Below are positions 1 through 8,702 of a stretch of 64,000 nt of DNA, piece by piece. The stretch spans positions 1 to 64,000 of the forward strand of contig CAJTTB010000014.1 in the NCBI GenBank assembly GCA_910579175.1, in the 5' to 3' direction. This DNA comes from an uncultured Oscillospiraceae bacterium (lineage in GTDB: Bacteria > Bacillota > Clostridia > Oscillospirales > Ruminococcaceae). Position 1 is the first letter of the stretch, and every line of letters begins with the position of its first letter. The notes under the pieces were generated by a model. It had not been told where the DNA came from. It made no database searches and saw nothing but the letters and a program-made list of their open reading frames with translations. A program made the position numbers and the translations under genes.

Positions 1-427
1 ACAACTGTGTAAATCCCTGTAACAGACCATCCGAAATCTGATCTACATCGGTCACCACTCGTGCCATTAAGTCCCCATGAGAATTGCCGTCGATATACTT
101 TAATGGAACCTGTCCCAACTTATTGAATGCGTCAGTTCTAATATCCCGAATGGTGCGAAATGCCACAATATTGGTACACAAGGAGACCAACCACTGAAAT
201 AATGCACTCAATAAAACAGTTATCAATAACCACAATAATATCCGACCAAGCACACCAAAGTCCACTTGATTTTTACCCAATAAATAATCCACTGCATCAC
301 CAATTAATACAGGTGCCCAAAGACTCAACATCACGCCAATCACAGCACTTATCAAGGCAATGATTAAAAAATGAATATGCCGTTTTGTATAGGAGAGCAA
401 TCTTATTATAACAGAATTTTTTTTCAT
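1..427 (-). CDS. ABC exporter, membrane/ATPase subunit 2 (N-terminal part, cut by window edge)
   Basis: Translating the minus strand from the ATG at 427 gives an open frame of 142 codons that runs off the left edge. It begins MKKNSVIIRLLSYTKRH, continues with hydrophobic segments (about residues 17-40 and 57-80), and then shows the usual ABC exporter signature for the end of the first cytoplasmic loop (FNKLGQVPLKYIDG followed by GDLMARVVTDVDQI). An AAAGGCG ribosome site precedes the ATG. It starts 26 bases after the stop of the ABC gene at 454-2193, so the two are very probably co-transcribed. I infer that they form a heterodimeric multidrug-type exporter. The nucleotide-binding domain lies outside the window. 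Confidence 0.85.
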   Translation of the reverse strand, partial: MKKNSVIIRLLSYTKRHIHFLIIALISAVIGVMLSLWAPVLIGDAVDYLLGKNQVDFGVLGRILLWLLITVLLSALFQWLVSLCTNIVAFRTIRDIRTDAFNKLGQVPLKYIDGNSHGDLMARVVTDVDQISDGLLQGFTQL

Positions 428-453
428 AAAAACGCCTTTCTTTCCAAGTTAGA

Positions 454-2193
454 TCATCTACTCGCTTCTTCACTGTTGAGCTGTGACATACAAATTTCAT
501 GATAAACTTCACAATTTTCAAACAATTCGTCATGCGTACCAATACCCACCATACATCCATCATCCAACACGATAATTTTATCCGCATATTTGATAGAAGT
601 TGCGCGTTGAGAAACGATAAAAACCGTTCTATCTTCACTATCTTGTTTAATCGCTTTTCTCAATGCGGCATCGGTTGCAAAATCCAATGCACTGGAGCTG
701 TCATCTAAAATTAAAATCTTAGGCTGACTGACCAATGCGCGCGCAATGGTCAAGCGCTGTTTTTGACCGCCTGATACATTTTTAGCACCCTGAAAGATCT
801 CTGTTAAATATTGATTGGGAAGTTTCTCCACAAAATCTTTTCCCTGTGCAATTTCAACTGCTTTTTCAATCTGTTGTTGCGTTGCATGTTGGTCTGCCCA
901 ACGAAGGTTGTCCAAAATACTACCATGAAATAACACCGCCTTTTGTGGAACAATTCCAATCTGTGTGCGAAGTTGTTTAAAGGGATATTCTTTTACATCA
1001 ATTCCATCTATTAAAACACTTCCTTGGGTAGCTTCATAAAATCTGGGAATCAGATTGATCAACGTGGATTTCCCTGAACCAGTGGCACCAATAATTCCAA
1101 CGGTTTCCCCTGGATAAACTTCAAAGGAAATGTGTTCTAAGGCATATTCATTAGAATCTCCATAGGAAAACGAAACATCTTGAAATGCTACCTTTGGAAC
1201 GGCTTGACTGGAATCAATTGTCAAATTTTTATCTTGTTTTTGTATAATACTAGCACTGGTGTCAAACACTTCATTGATACGGGTAGCGCTTGCAGAAGCC
1301 TTTGTAAAAATAACGACCAAATTCGCCACCACAACCAATGCCAAGGAAATCTGTGTCATATAATTGACCAGTGCAATGACCTCACCACGAAGCAAAAAGC
1401 CAGCATCTACTTGAGTTCCTCCAAACCAGATAATCAACACAATGGCTAAATTCATAATGGTAAATGTCATGGGATTTAGCAGTGCAGAGATTTTGCCAAC
1501 GCCAATCGCTGTTTTAGCATGGTCTTCGCTTGCCTGTTCAAAGCGTCGCTCTTCTGCATGTTGTTTGGAAAATGCGCGAATCACCCGTGCGCCTTCTAAA
1601 TTTTCACGTGTAATCAAACCAATGCGATCCAACTTCTTTTGAATCACCCGATAAAAGGGAATGGATTTTTTCATAACCAAATAAAGGACAATTGCTACCA
1701 AAATACCCGCCAGCCAAAAGATAAGCGAGAGTTTCAAGTTGATAGACATCGCCATAATCGTTGCTCCAATTACCAAAAATGGAGCGCGAATCACCAATCG
1801 AATTAACATTGCGACTGCAACCTGAATTTGATTGACATCGTTTGTAATGCGATTGACCAAAGAAGAGGTTCCCAACTTATCAATTTCCGCATGAGAAAGG
1901 GTATTGATATGGCGAAATAAATCATTTCTAATCATAGTTCCCACACCTTGGGAAGCTTTAGAAGCAAAGTACTGACAGACTAGTGCACACCCAAGTCCTA
2001 CAACTCCCAATAAAATCATCACACCACCCATCTGATAAATATAGGTCTTGTTTTGATTTTGAATACCTACATCAATGATCTTCGCCATAACCAGCGGAAC
2101 AATGAGTTCAAATATCGCTTCTGTCAATTTAAAGATAGGACCTATGATAACTTCCTTCTTAAAAAATGTCAAATAACGTGCCAATCTACGCAT
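454..2193 (-). CDS. ABC exporter, fused membrane/ATPase subunit 1
   Basis: 579-residue half-transporter: six predicted membrane segments in the first ~310 residues, then an ATPase domain with Walker A (GATGSGKST), signature (VSGGQKQR) and Walker B (ILILDDSSSALD). The residue after the Walker B aspartate is Asp instead of the usual catalytic Glu, as in the degenerate site of heterodimeric exporters of the BmrC/BmrD type. That supports pairing with the truncated gene at 1-427. I chose the ATG at 2193 because AGAAAGGA lies about ten bases upstream; the frame remains open further upstream but overlaps the preceding gene. It follows the AraC-type gene by 32 bases, so a regulator-exporter operon is likely. 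Substrate unknown; drugs, peptides or lipids are all possible. Confidence 0.9.
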   Translation of the reverse strand: MRRLARYLTFFKKEVIIGPIFKLTEAIFELIVPLVMAKIIDVGIQNQNKTYIYQMGGVMILLGVVGLGCALVCQYFASKASQGVGTMIRNDLFRHINTLSHAEIDKLGTSSLVNRITNDVNQIQVAVAMLIRLVIRAPFLVIGATIMAMSINLKLSLIFWLAGILVAIVLYLVMKKSIPFYRVIQKKLDRIGLITRENLEGARVIRAFSKQHAEERRFEQASEDHAKTAIGVGKISALLNPMTFTIMNLAIVLIIWFGGTQVDAGFLLRGEVIALVNYMTQISLALVVVANLVVIFTKASASATRINEVFDTSASIIQKQDKNLTIDSSQAVPKVAFQDVSFSYGDSNEYALEHISFEVYPGETVGIIGATGSGKSTLINLIPRFYEATQGSVLIDGIDVKEYPFKQLRTQIGIVPQKAVLFHGSILDNLRWADQHATQQQIEKAVEIAQGKDFVEKLPNQYLTEIFQGAKNVSGGQKQRLTIARALVSQPKILILDDSSSALDFATDAALRKAIKQDSEDRTVFIVSQRATSIKYADKIIVLDDGCMVGIGTHDELFENCEVYHEICMSQLNSEEASR

Positions 2194-2225
2194 ACAAAAT
2201 AAATCCTTTCTGTTTGGTATAGAGT

Positions 2226-3044
2226 TTATTGATTTTTCCCGTGTCGATAATGAGAAGGTGGGCACCCTGAAATTTTTTTAAATACCTTTGAAAAATAAGA
2301 AACGCTGTCAAATCCCAAAGAATTGGATACCTCTGTAACCGAATGTCCCTGTTTTAACAACAATTGCGCTTGTTCTACCTTATACTTTTGGATATAAGTG
2401 TGGACAGAACACTGAAAATATTGTTTAAAGATGCGAAACAGATAAGAGCGTTCTAGCCCCACATAATCCGCCACATCTTGAACTGAAATGGAATGATTCG
2501 CATGTTCTTCAATATACTGTACAGCGCGATTGAGATAGGTCTGCACCAAAGGCTCACACAAATGTTTTGTCTGAGAACTCAAACAAGAAAAACACAAATA
2601 AAGATATCCTATCATTGCCAATTCTCTATAAGGATATGCTTTGGAGGCATAATATAAATCAGAAAATAAATTTTTTAGTTGATTATCTTTTGTATAAGAA
2701 AACAACAAATGTTGTTGATCCAAATGGCATAAATTCAACAGCCGCACTGCTTCTGTACCGTGAAACCCCACCCAATAATATCTCCATGGATGGGTATGAT
2801 CCGCATAGTAAGTTGTTGTTTGCCCTGGCACAATCAGAAAACCTGTTCCAGCCTCAATGGAAAATTTTTGATGCTCGACATGATAGACACCTTTGCCCTG
2901 AATGACATAATGAAGTACAAAATGGTCACGGACAGCAGGTCCATAAGTATGCCCAGAACCACAAATTTGATAGCCGCATTGATAAACCGACAAACTAGAA
3001 CTAGTTTTTTTTAAAGTATGATAATACTCATTGATATAACTCAA
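2226..3044 (-). CDS. AraC-family transcriptional regulator
   Basis: 272 residues. The N-terminal half is a cupin-like AraC ligand-binding domain (residues ~10-150; the stretch FVLHYVIQGKGVYHVEHQ is typical of the sensor barrel). The C-terminal ~100 residues hold two helix-turn-helix motifs (SISVQDVADYVGLERSYLFRIFK, given here in two parts as SISVQDVADYVGL and ERSYLFRIFK, then SVTEVSNSLGFDSVSYFSKV). The start is a TTG with AAGGAG six bases upstream. The gene lies directly upstream of the exporter genes in the same direction with a 32-base gap, so I infer that it controls them, possibly in response to a small sugar-like or antibiotic ligand. Family assignment is secure; the ligand is not known. 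Confidence 0.92.
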   Translation of the reverse strand: MSYINEYYHTLKKTSSSLSVYQCGYQICGSGHTYGPAVRDHFVLHYVIQGKGVYHVEHQKFSIEAGTGFLIVPGQTTTYYADHTHPWRYYWVGFHGTEAVRLLNLCHLDQQHLLFSYTKDNQLKNLFSDLYYASKAYPYRELAMIGYLYLCFSCLSSQTKHLCEPLVQTYLNRAVQYIEEHANHSISVQDVADYVGLERSYLFRIFKQYFQCSVHTYIQKYKVEQAQLLLKQGHSVTEVSNSLGFDSVSYFSKVFKKISGCPPSHYRHGKNQ

Positions 3045-3087
3045 AATAATCTCCTTATAAACTTCCTCCCGAGAAAAGTGTTCTCAA

Positions 3088-3489
3088 TCAACCTTCCTCC
3101 CACAATGCCTCCCACTTGATACCCTTTGGGCGTTCCAATGTATCCCAAAATTCTTCTGTACAGTCAATGGCTTTTTCAAGTGGTATTATCGTATACTCTG
3201 GAGCTGTCCACCTTTCACCATCTGCAAGAAATACCACTTCTTTGTTAAAATCCCCGCAGGACTGCCATACATCGCCTTCCTCATTTTGAAAGTAGTGGAC
3301 ACAGGCATATTTGCCCTTTATCAGAATGGAAAGACATGGATATGGCTCTTGATAACTGCTCACCCATATTTCATCACCTTGTGGCAAAGTGGCACTCTGT
3401 TTTATCATTTGGACTATATTAGCTTTGCTTTGACCTATGATATCGCTGTTGATTGTACTTACACGCATCATTTTATCATATGATATCAT
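3088..3489 (-). CDS. Imm1-like immunity protein
   Basis: 133 residues from the ATG at 3489, which has AAGGAG nine bases upstream; the frame is open a further 15 codons without a better site. The protein is a compact mixed alpha/beta sequence whose C-terminus (IIPLEKAIDCTEEFWDT, then RPKGIKWEAL) closely resembles the ending of Imm1-family immunity proteins, where an 'IPLEKALEAAREFWETGERP..I.W' pattern is characteristic. Members of that family protect cells from contact-dependent polymorphic toxins. No toxin gene, WXG or LXG protein or other immunity gene is seen in the neighbourhood, so it would be an orphan. The family call rests on motif memory and not on a search; an uncharacterised small protein is the alternative. 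Confidence 0.55.
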   Translation of the reverse strand: MISYDKMMRVSTINSDIIGQSKANIVQMIKQSATLPQGDEIWVSSYQEPYPCLSILIKGKYACVHYFQNEEGDVWQSCGDFNKEVVFLADGERWTAPEYTIIPLEKAIDCTEEFWDTLERPKGIKWEALWEEG

Positions 3490-3731
3490 TTCATAATTCT
3501 CCTTGCACTTTATTCTTATATCTGTCCATATCAATACGAATATAAGATAGGATAAAAGAGTAATTTGCTAGTTACCATGTACATTAATAAGCTCCTTTTT
3601 TGTAGATACACCATTCTGAAAAGGGCATAAAAAAACAACAATTGTAGTAATTTTAGCAATATTTGTCTATGGATATTATAAACTATCCAAATTACAATGT
3701 AAACAAGAAACGTTGTAAAGAGAGTGATTTT

Positions 3732-5018
3732 ATGTCCAATCAAGTAAAGGTCGCAATTGTAGGGCTGGGCTCTAGAGGAAAAGACACTTATGCAAAAACT
3801 GCCCATCTCTTTTCTGATAAGATGAAAATTGTCGCAATTGCTGATATTGTATCAGAAAAGGTGCAGGAAGTTTCAGAGGAATATCAAATACCACCTGAAA
3901 TGTGTTTTTCCAGTGCAGAAGAAATGCTCAGACATCCAAAATTAGCCGATGTAATGTTTATCTGTACACAAGACCGCCAACATTATGAACATGCAATACC
4001 TGCTTTGACAAAGGGGTATCATTTACTACTAGAAAAACCCATCTCCCCAGAATTAAGACAGTGCAAAGAAATTGCCAGAACTGCTCACCAATACCATCGT
4101 AAAATTGTTGTTTGCCATGTACTGCGTTACACTCCATTTTACCAAACCCTCAAAAAAATACTCACTACAGGGGAAATTGGAGAGATTGTCTCCATTCAGG
4201 CAATCGAAAATGTCGGATACTGGCATCAAGCACACAGTTTTGTGCGTGGAAACTGGAGAAACTCCGATTCCAGCAGCCCTATGGTTTTACAAAAGTCCTG
4301 CCATGATATGGATATTTTACTCTGGTTAGCGGGGAAAAAATGTAATTATGTCTCTTCTTTCGGGGGATTGCGTTTGTTTAAGCGAGAAAATGCCCCAGAA
4401 GGCTCCACCATGCGCTGCACCGATGACTGTACGGTAAAGGATAGCTGTCCTTTTAACGCAGAACGCATTTATCTCACCGACGGAGTTCAAAAGGGAAAAA
4501 CAGATTGGCCAATCAATGTGCTAACGCTCCATCCAACGGTTGAAACGGTATCAGAAGCCCTCCAAACAGGACCTTATGGGCGATGTGTTTATCATTGTGA
4601 CAACAATGTTGTGGATCACCAAGTGGTCAATTTGGAACTGGAAGACGATACCACCATCAGTTTTACCATGTGTGCTTTTACAAGTGATAACTCTAGAAAC
4701 CTCAAAATCATGGGAACCAAAGGGGATATCACCGCAGATATGTCAACCATGTTGATTGAGGTTTGCCCATTTGGTAAACCAAAACAAGTCATTGATGTCA
4801 AAACCTTAGCCGACGACTTCAGTGGTCACGGTGGGGGAGAGCACCGCATGATCAAAGAACTGCTCGATTTGATACAAGATACTACGGAAATCTCCAAAGA
4901 CATTTCTCTCATTGATCAATCAACAGAAAGTCATTATGTTGCATTGGCAGCAGAGTATTCTAGAATACATCATGGTGTATCTGTACGACTGGAACAGTTT
5001 ATTGAAACATATCAGTAA
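3732..5018 (+). CDS. Gfo/Idh/MocA-family oxidoreductase
   Basis: 428 residues. The N-terminal Rossmann fold is clear (VAIVGLGSRGKDTY, residues ~5-18), and LLLEKPIS at about residues 101-108 is the conserved EKP motif of the family, with the lysine expected to be catalytic. The central and C-terminal part forms the substrate-binding beta-sheet domain, here with several cysteines (residues ~215-250) not common in the family. Members oxidise or reduce sugars, inositols or related polyols with NAD(P). The ATG at 3732 matches the family's N-terminus; frames upstream are non-conserved. The next gene is an amidohydrolase in the same direction. Substrate cannot be deduced. Confidence 0.9.
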   Translation: MSNQVKVAIVGLGSRGKDTYAKTAHLFSDKMKIVAIADIVSEKVQEVSEEYQIPPEMCFSSAEEMLRHPKLADVMFICTQDRQHYEHAIPALTKGYHLLLEKPISPELRQCKEIARTAHQYHRKIVVCHVLRYTPFYQTLKKILTTGEIGEIVSIQAIENVGYWHQAHSFVRGNWRNSDSSSPMVLQKSCHDMDILLWLAGKKCNYVSSFGGLRLFKRENAPEGSTMRCTDDCTVKDSCPFNAERIYLTDGVQKGKTDWPINVLTLHPTVETVSEALQTGPYGRCVYHCDNNVVDHQVVNLELEDDTTISFTMCAFTSDNSRNLKIMGTKGDITADMSTMLIEVCPFGKPKQVIDVKTLADDFSGHGGGEHRMIKELLDLIQDTTEISKDISLIDQSTESHYVALAAEYSRIHHGVSVRLEQFIETYQ

Positions 5019-5047
5019 ACAAGCTAGAATTCCAAACAAATAAATAG

Positions 5048-5100
5048 AAAAAAGAAGCCTCTTATGATAGAATAAAAGAAACTATCAAAGGAGGTTTTTT
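5048..5100 (+). terminator. Terminator-like hairpin overlapping the next ribosome site
   Basis: A run of A followed by GCCTC at the left pairs with GAGG followed by TTTTTT at the right, with an inner GATAG/CTATC stem. It sits between the oxidoreductase stop and the amidohydrolase start. The right arm contains the AAAGGAGG ribosome site of the downstream gene, so the same fold could end transcription and hide the Shine-Dalgarno sequence. Confidence 0.5.
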
Positions 5101-5102
5101 AA

Positions 5103-5909
5103 ATGGTAACTTTTCAAACCAATATCATCGATTTCCATATGCACGCTTTTCCAGATAAAATCGCACAGCGTACCATTGCCACGTTACAGGAAATTAGCCA
5201 AACAACGCCCGTTACAGATGGTACCATAGAACAAACAATCTTACAATTAAAACGATGTCATATTACAGCAGGCGTTATCATGCCAATTGCAACCAAGCCC
5301 GCCCAACAAACCAATATCAACAACTGGGCAGCTCAAATACAACAACAATATTCAGATCTTTATTGCTTTGGTTCTGTTCATCCAGATGCTCCCAATGCAA
5401 TCGAAGAACTGTATCGCATCAAAGAGTTGCACCTCAAAGGAGTCAAATTACATCCCGATTATCAACATTTTAATATCTCTGAACCACGTCTTTTTCCGAT
5501 TTATGAAACCATCTCCAAATTGGGGCTACCTGTTTTATTCCATACAGGAAAAGACCCTGTTTCTCCCAATCACATTCATGCTCCTGCTGTCGAAACTGCA
5601 AAGGTCTGCGACCGCTTTCCAGATATGACCATCATTGCAGCACATCTGGGAGGATTGATGGACTATGATCAAGCTGAACAACATCTTGTTGGAAAAAACC
5701 TATATTTAGACACTTCTATGGCGAAATACTGTTCACCAGAGCAGCTAAAACGCATCATTTTAAATCATGGGGCAAATCATATTCTATTTGCAACAGACTG
5801 CCCTTGGGGAAACGGTTTAGAAGATATTTCAAGGCTCAAAGCACTCAATCTTTCAAAATCGGATTTGGATGCCATTTTTTATCAAAATGCTTTACAACTG
5901 CTAGGCTAA
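5103..5909 (+). CDS. Metal-dependent amidohydrolase (amidohydrolase_2 type)
   Basis: 268 residues forming a TIM-barrel hydrolase. Metal and catalytic motifs are visible: the HxH after the first strand (IIDFHMHAFPDK), HTGKDP, AAHLGG and the late aspartate in FATDCPWG. This pattern is that of the PF04909 group (ACMSD-like decarboxylases and hydrolases), with length typical of short bacterial members. The ATG is preceded by AAAGGAGG. It lies 84 bases after the oxidoreductase and could act on the same small metabolite, but no pathway is evident. Its stop codon abuts the stop of the convergent acetyltransferase gene (5909/5910), leaving no space for a separate terminator. Confidence 0.85.
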   Translation: MVTFQTNIIDFHMHAFPDKIAQRTIATLQEISQTTPVTDGTIEQTILQLKRCHITAGVIMPIATKPAQQTNINNWAAQIQQQYSDLYCFGSVHPDAPNAIEELYRIKELHLKGVKLHPDYQHFNISEPRLFPIYETISKLGLPVLFHTGKDPVSPNHIHAPAVETAKVCDRFPDMTIIAAHLGGLMDYDQAEQHLVGKNLYLDTSMAKYCSPEQLKRIILNHGANHILFATDCPWGNGLEDISRLKALNLSKSDLDAIFYQNALQLLG

Positions 5910-6764
5910 TCATATTTCTATCTGATAATATTGATATTCTGTTATTGTCTGAAAGCCACAGTGTTGATACATGGACAGTGCTGGCGCATTTTCTGCCTCT
6001 ACCCCCAATGAAATTTCCCTTTGCTCTTGCTGCAATAATGCCACCACTTGACACAGGGTTGATGTTCCAATTCCCTTGTGTTGACATTCTGTGCGCACAG
6101 CTAAACCAAAAATATAGTTGCGTTTACCCGTTGTATCCACACTGCAACAGCTCACTATCTGATCTTGATAGGTTCCAATCAGCACCATGGTTTTGGGATT
6201 GGACATCGCTTGTTTTACATACCGTTGAGCCAACTCCAAGGTTTCGCCAAATGCCTCTACTTGAATTTCTGCCAATGCTACAATATGGCTTTGCTGTGCT
6301 CTACAGACCTCTAACCCACAAATGGGTTGATAATTTTGAATGGATTGTTGATAGCACATCAAATATTCTGCGCTTGAAAACACAGCTCCCTTGCGCTTTA
6401 CAATCTCATGTGCAGCGGGGGCATTGGCATATGTTTTAAAATAGAGATGTCGATAATCAAATTTCTCTAGTTGTTTTTGGCACGCTTGATACAACTGTTT
6501 AAAATATCCCCTTCTTCTCATATCAGGACGAACACAAGCAGATATTTCTGCAAAATCATCTTTGTCAGCATAAACACTCAAAACACCAATCAATTCTTGT
6601 TGAACATATAATAAAAAGAAACAGTCCATTTCCAAATAAAAATGATATTCATTGCTCAAAAACAATTCCTCTGCTGTATGATCAAACTGATTGCAAATTT
6701 CAACCAACTGCGCCACCTGCTGCTTTTGCAATTCGTTTAAACTGTTACAGGAAATTTGTTCCAT
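5910..6764 (-). CDS. Double-domain GNAT N-acetyltransferase
   Basis: 284 residues with two GNAT folds in tandem. The first acetyl-CoA loop is RPDMRRRGYFKQL (about residues 83-95) and the second is RTECQHKGIGTS (about residues 226-237); both match the Q/R-x-x-G-x-G/A pattern. The ATG at 6764 follows GGGAGTG by seven bases; a further ATG nine codons upstream lacks a ribosome site. Two-domain GNATs of this kind acetylate small amines, peptides or antibiotics, with one domain often degenerate. It is monocistronic and converges on the amidohydrolase gene. Substrate unknown. Confidence 0.85.
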   Translation of the reverse strand: MEQISCNSLNELQKQQVAQLVEICNQFDHTAEELFLSNEYHFYLEMDCFFLLYVQQELIGVLSVYADKDDFAEISACVRPDMRRRGYFKQLYQACQKQLEKFDYRHLYFKTYANAPAAHEIVKRKGAVFSSAEYLMCYQQSIQNYQPICGLEVCRAQQSHIVALAEIQVEAFGETLELAQRYVKQAMSNPKTMVLIGTYQDQIVSCCSVDTTGKRNYIFGLAVRTECQHKGIGTSTLCQVVALLQQEQREISLGVEAENAPALSMYQHCGFQTITEYQYYQIEI

Positions 6765-6798
6765 TTTGATACACTCCCTTTTTTCGGTCATATAAATA

Positions 6799-6824
6799 TC
6801 CCGCCTCTATCAGAAGAGACGGGA
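6799..6824 (-). terminator. Rho-independent terminator after ribF
   Basis: TCCCG-CCTCT pairs with AGAG-ACGGGA around a six-base loop, just past the ribF stop. It closes the long rimP-to-ribF operon. A T-run is present on the plus-strand side, so it may work in either direction. Confidence 0.55.
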
Positions 6825-6833
6825 GCTTTTTAT

Positions 6834-7766
6834 CTAATCACAAACATTTAATTTTGGACACTTAAAATAATTCTTTGCAGTTTGAATATCGCGCTGAATA
6901 TAATGAGAAAGTTCTGCGATGCTGTCAAACCGCTCTTCTCCTCTGATAAACTGGTATAGTTTTACACGCAGTATCTCCCCATACATCTGGCGATCAATTC
7001 CAATCACATGTGTTTCTGCCAAAGGTTGTCGGTCTCCTGCAATCGTTGGTTTTTTTCCAATATTGGTAATGCTTGGATATACTATCCCATCGACACTGGT
7101 GGTAGAGATATATACGCCAAATTTTGGAATACAAATTCGCTCATCTAGTTCTTGGTTGATCGTCGGACATTGAATCGTTCTGCCAAGCTGTTGTCCATAT
7201 ACAACCTTCCCTTCAATAAAGTAACAATATCCCAACAAGCGATTGACACTGGCAATATCGCCATCAATCAAACTGCTTCGGATTCGAGTAGAACTGATGG
7301 GTTGTCCCCTGTCAAGTTCCGGCTCTACTACGATTACTTTGATTCCATAAAGTGCTCCCAGCCGCTTTAATTCTGTAACATCACCACTGGCATTCCTGCC
7401 AAATCGAAAATCTTCCCCACAACAAACAACCTTTGCATGAAGTGTATTTTGTAAAATATCCTCCACAAATCGCTTTGGAGAAAATAACTGAAGTTGTTCA
7501 AAACTTGGTAGATACACCGTCTGCACAGGTAATTGTTCAAGTACCTTTAATCTTCCCGAAATAGTCAAAATATCACGCTGTCCCAACTTTTTTTTGGGAC
7601 GCTGATAGGTCGTAGTAAAGGTCAATACTGCCGTTTCCAAATCAGACTGATCGATTGCTGCTTGTATTACCTTTCGATGTCCTCGATGTACACCATCAAA
7701 CATTCCCAATGCAACAGCACAGGGAGGAGCATTTTCTATTATCCTAAGATCTGATATTACATTCAA
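6834..7766 (-). CDS. ribF: Bifunctional riboflavin kinase / FMN adenylyltransferase
   Basis: About 310 residues, normal length for RibF. The N-terminal nucleotidyltransferase domain shows GMFDGVHRGHRKVI (the G-x-F-D-G-x-H-x-G-H motif) and SSTRIRSSL. The C-terminal ~130 residues form the flavokinase barrel with the PTIN segment (here CPTINQE) and GVYISTT. The enzyme makes FMN and then FAD in the cytoplasm. The start is probably the TTG at 7766, eight bases after an AAAGGGTGG ribosome site; a GTG six bases further upstream is too close to that site. Last gene of the translation operon, 21 bases after truB, a common arrangement in Firmicutes. Confidence 0.95.
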   Translation of the reverse strand: MNVISDLRIIENAPPCAVALGMFDGVHRGHRKVIQAAIDQSDLETAVLTFTTTYQRPKKKLGQRDILTISGRLKVLEQLPVQTVYLPSFEQLQLFSPKRFVEDILQNTLHAKVVCCGEDFRFGRNASGDVTELKRLGALYGIKVIVVEPELDRGQPISSTRIRSSLIDGDIASVNRLLGYCYFIEGKVVYGQQLGRTIQCPTINQELDERICIPKFGVYISTTSVDGIVYPSITNIGKKPTIAGDRQPLAETHVIGIDRQMYGEILRVKLYQFIRGEERFDSIAELSHYIQRDIQTAKNYFKCPKLNVCD

Positions 7767-7787
7767 AAACACACCACCCTTTGCCGA

Positions 7788-8684
7788 TTATCGCACAAAT
7801 ATTTTTTCAATCTTTAGTTCCATCTTTTCTAAATCTAAACTTGCAAGCCCCAAAAAGGTATTCTCTTGGTCAAATACCTGATGGAATCCCTCTATTGTTT
7901 GATGATATACCCGGTTTAAATCCAATTTTACACCATTTCTAAACTTTATCGACTGTACTCGATTCAATTTGATTTTTGGGAGAGACTCAAACACTCGATG
8001 TGTTGGCAATAAATATTGTTCCAATTGCTGTTTATCTGTAATCTGTTGCAGTTGTTGTAAAGTCATACAATCCTTTAACATAAAATCTCCAGCGATATGC
8101 CTTTGCAATTTTGTCAACACCGCTCCAGTATGTAATGCTTCACCAATATCGCTACATAAAGTTCTGATATATGTTCCCTTAGAGCACAATACTTCCACCA
8201 CAGCGGTCTGTTCTGACTCATCAAATTCCAATAAAGACAATTTGAAAATCTTTACTTGACGGGGTTTTCTCTTGACCTCTCCCCCTGCTCTGGCAATGTC
8301 ATACAGCCGTCTACCATCTATCTGTATCGCAGAAAACATTGGTGGAATCTGTGCAATCTCTCCTGTAAAATCCGGCAAAACCCGCTCAAGCTGCGCACGT
8401 GTCACACAGCTTTGTTGCCTGGTTTGAACCGTTCCTGTAATGTCCAAAGTATCGGTTGTAATACCCAATCGAAATTGTGCCAAATATCCTTTCTTATCAT
8501 TGGGTAAAATATCACATACTTTGGTTGCATTGCCAAAAAACAGTGGAAGCACTCCAGTTGCCATTGGATCAAGTGTTCCAGCATGACCAATTTTTTTGGT
8601 TTTGGTCATGCCTCGCACCTTTGCCACTACATCAAACGATGTCCAGTCTGAGGGCTTATCAATACATAAAATCCCATTTAACAT
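7788..8684 (-). CDS. truB: tRNA pseudouridine(55) synthase TruB
   Basis: 298 residues. The catalytic motif GHAGTLDPMATGVL (about residues 35-48, Asp in LDP) identifies TruB, which converts U55 of the tRNA T-loop to pseudouridine. The start region GILCIDKPSDWTSFDVV and the later segment SKGTYIRTLCSDIG are standard for the family. The C-terminal extension is compatible with a short RNA-binding tail. ATG with GGAGAG seven bases upstream. It sits between nrnA and ribF with gaps of 18 and 21 bases, inside the operon that starts with rimP. Confidence 0.96.
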   Translation of the reverse strand: MLNGILCIDKPSDWTSFDVVAKVRGMTKTKKIGHAGTLDPMATGVLPLFFGNATKVCDILPNDKKGYLAQFRLGITTDTLDITGTVQTRQQSCVTRAQLERVLPDFTGEIAQIPPMFSAIQIDGRRLYDIARAGGEVKRKPRQVKIFKLSLLEFDESEQTAVVEVLCSKGTYIRTLCSDIGEALHTGAVLTKLQRHIAGDFMLKDCMTLQQLQQITDKQQLEQYLLPTHRVFESLPKIKLNRVQSIKFRNGVKLDLNRVYHQTIEGFHQVFDQENTFLGLASLDLEKMELKIEKIFVR

Positions 8685-8702
8685 GATAACTCTCCATTGT
8701 CA

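Noticed and set aside
3531..3806. 91-codon minus-strand frame
   Set aside because: Overlaps the start of the oxidoreductase gene and has no ribosome site or recognisable content.
5804..6439. 211-codon plus-strand frame across the end of the amidohydrolase and the acetyltransferase gene
   Set aside because: It is antisense to a gene with two clear GNAT motifs; its own protein shows no family features and no ribosome site.
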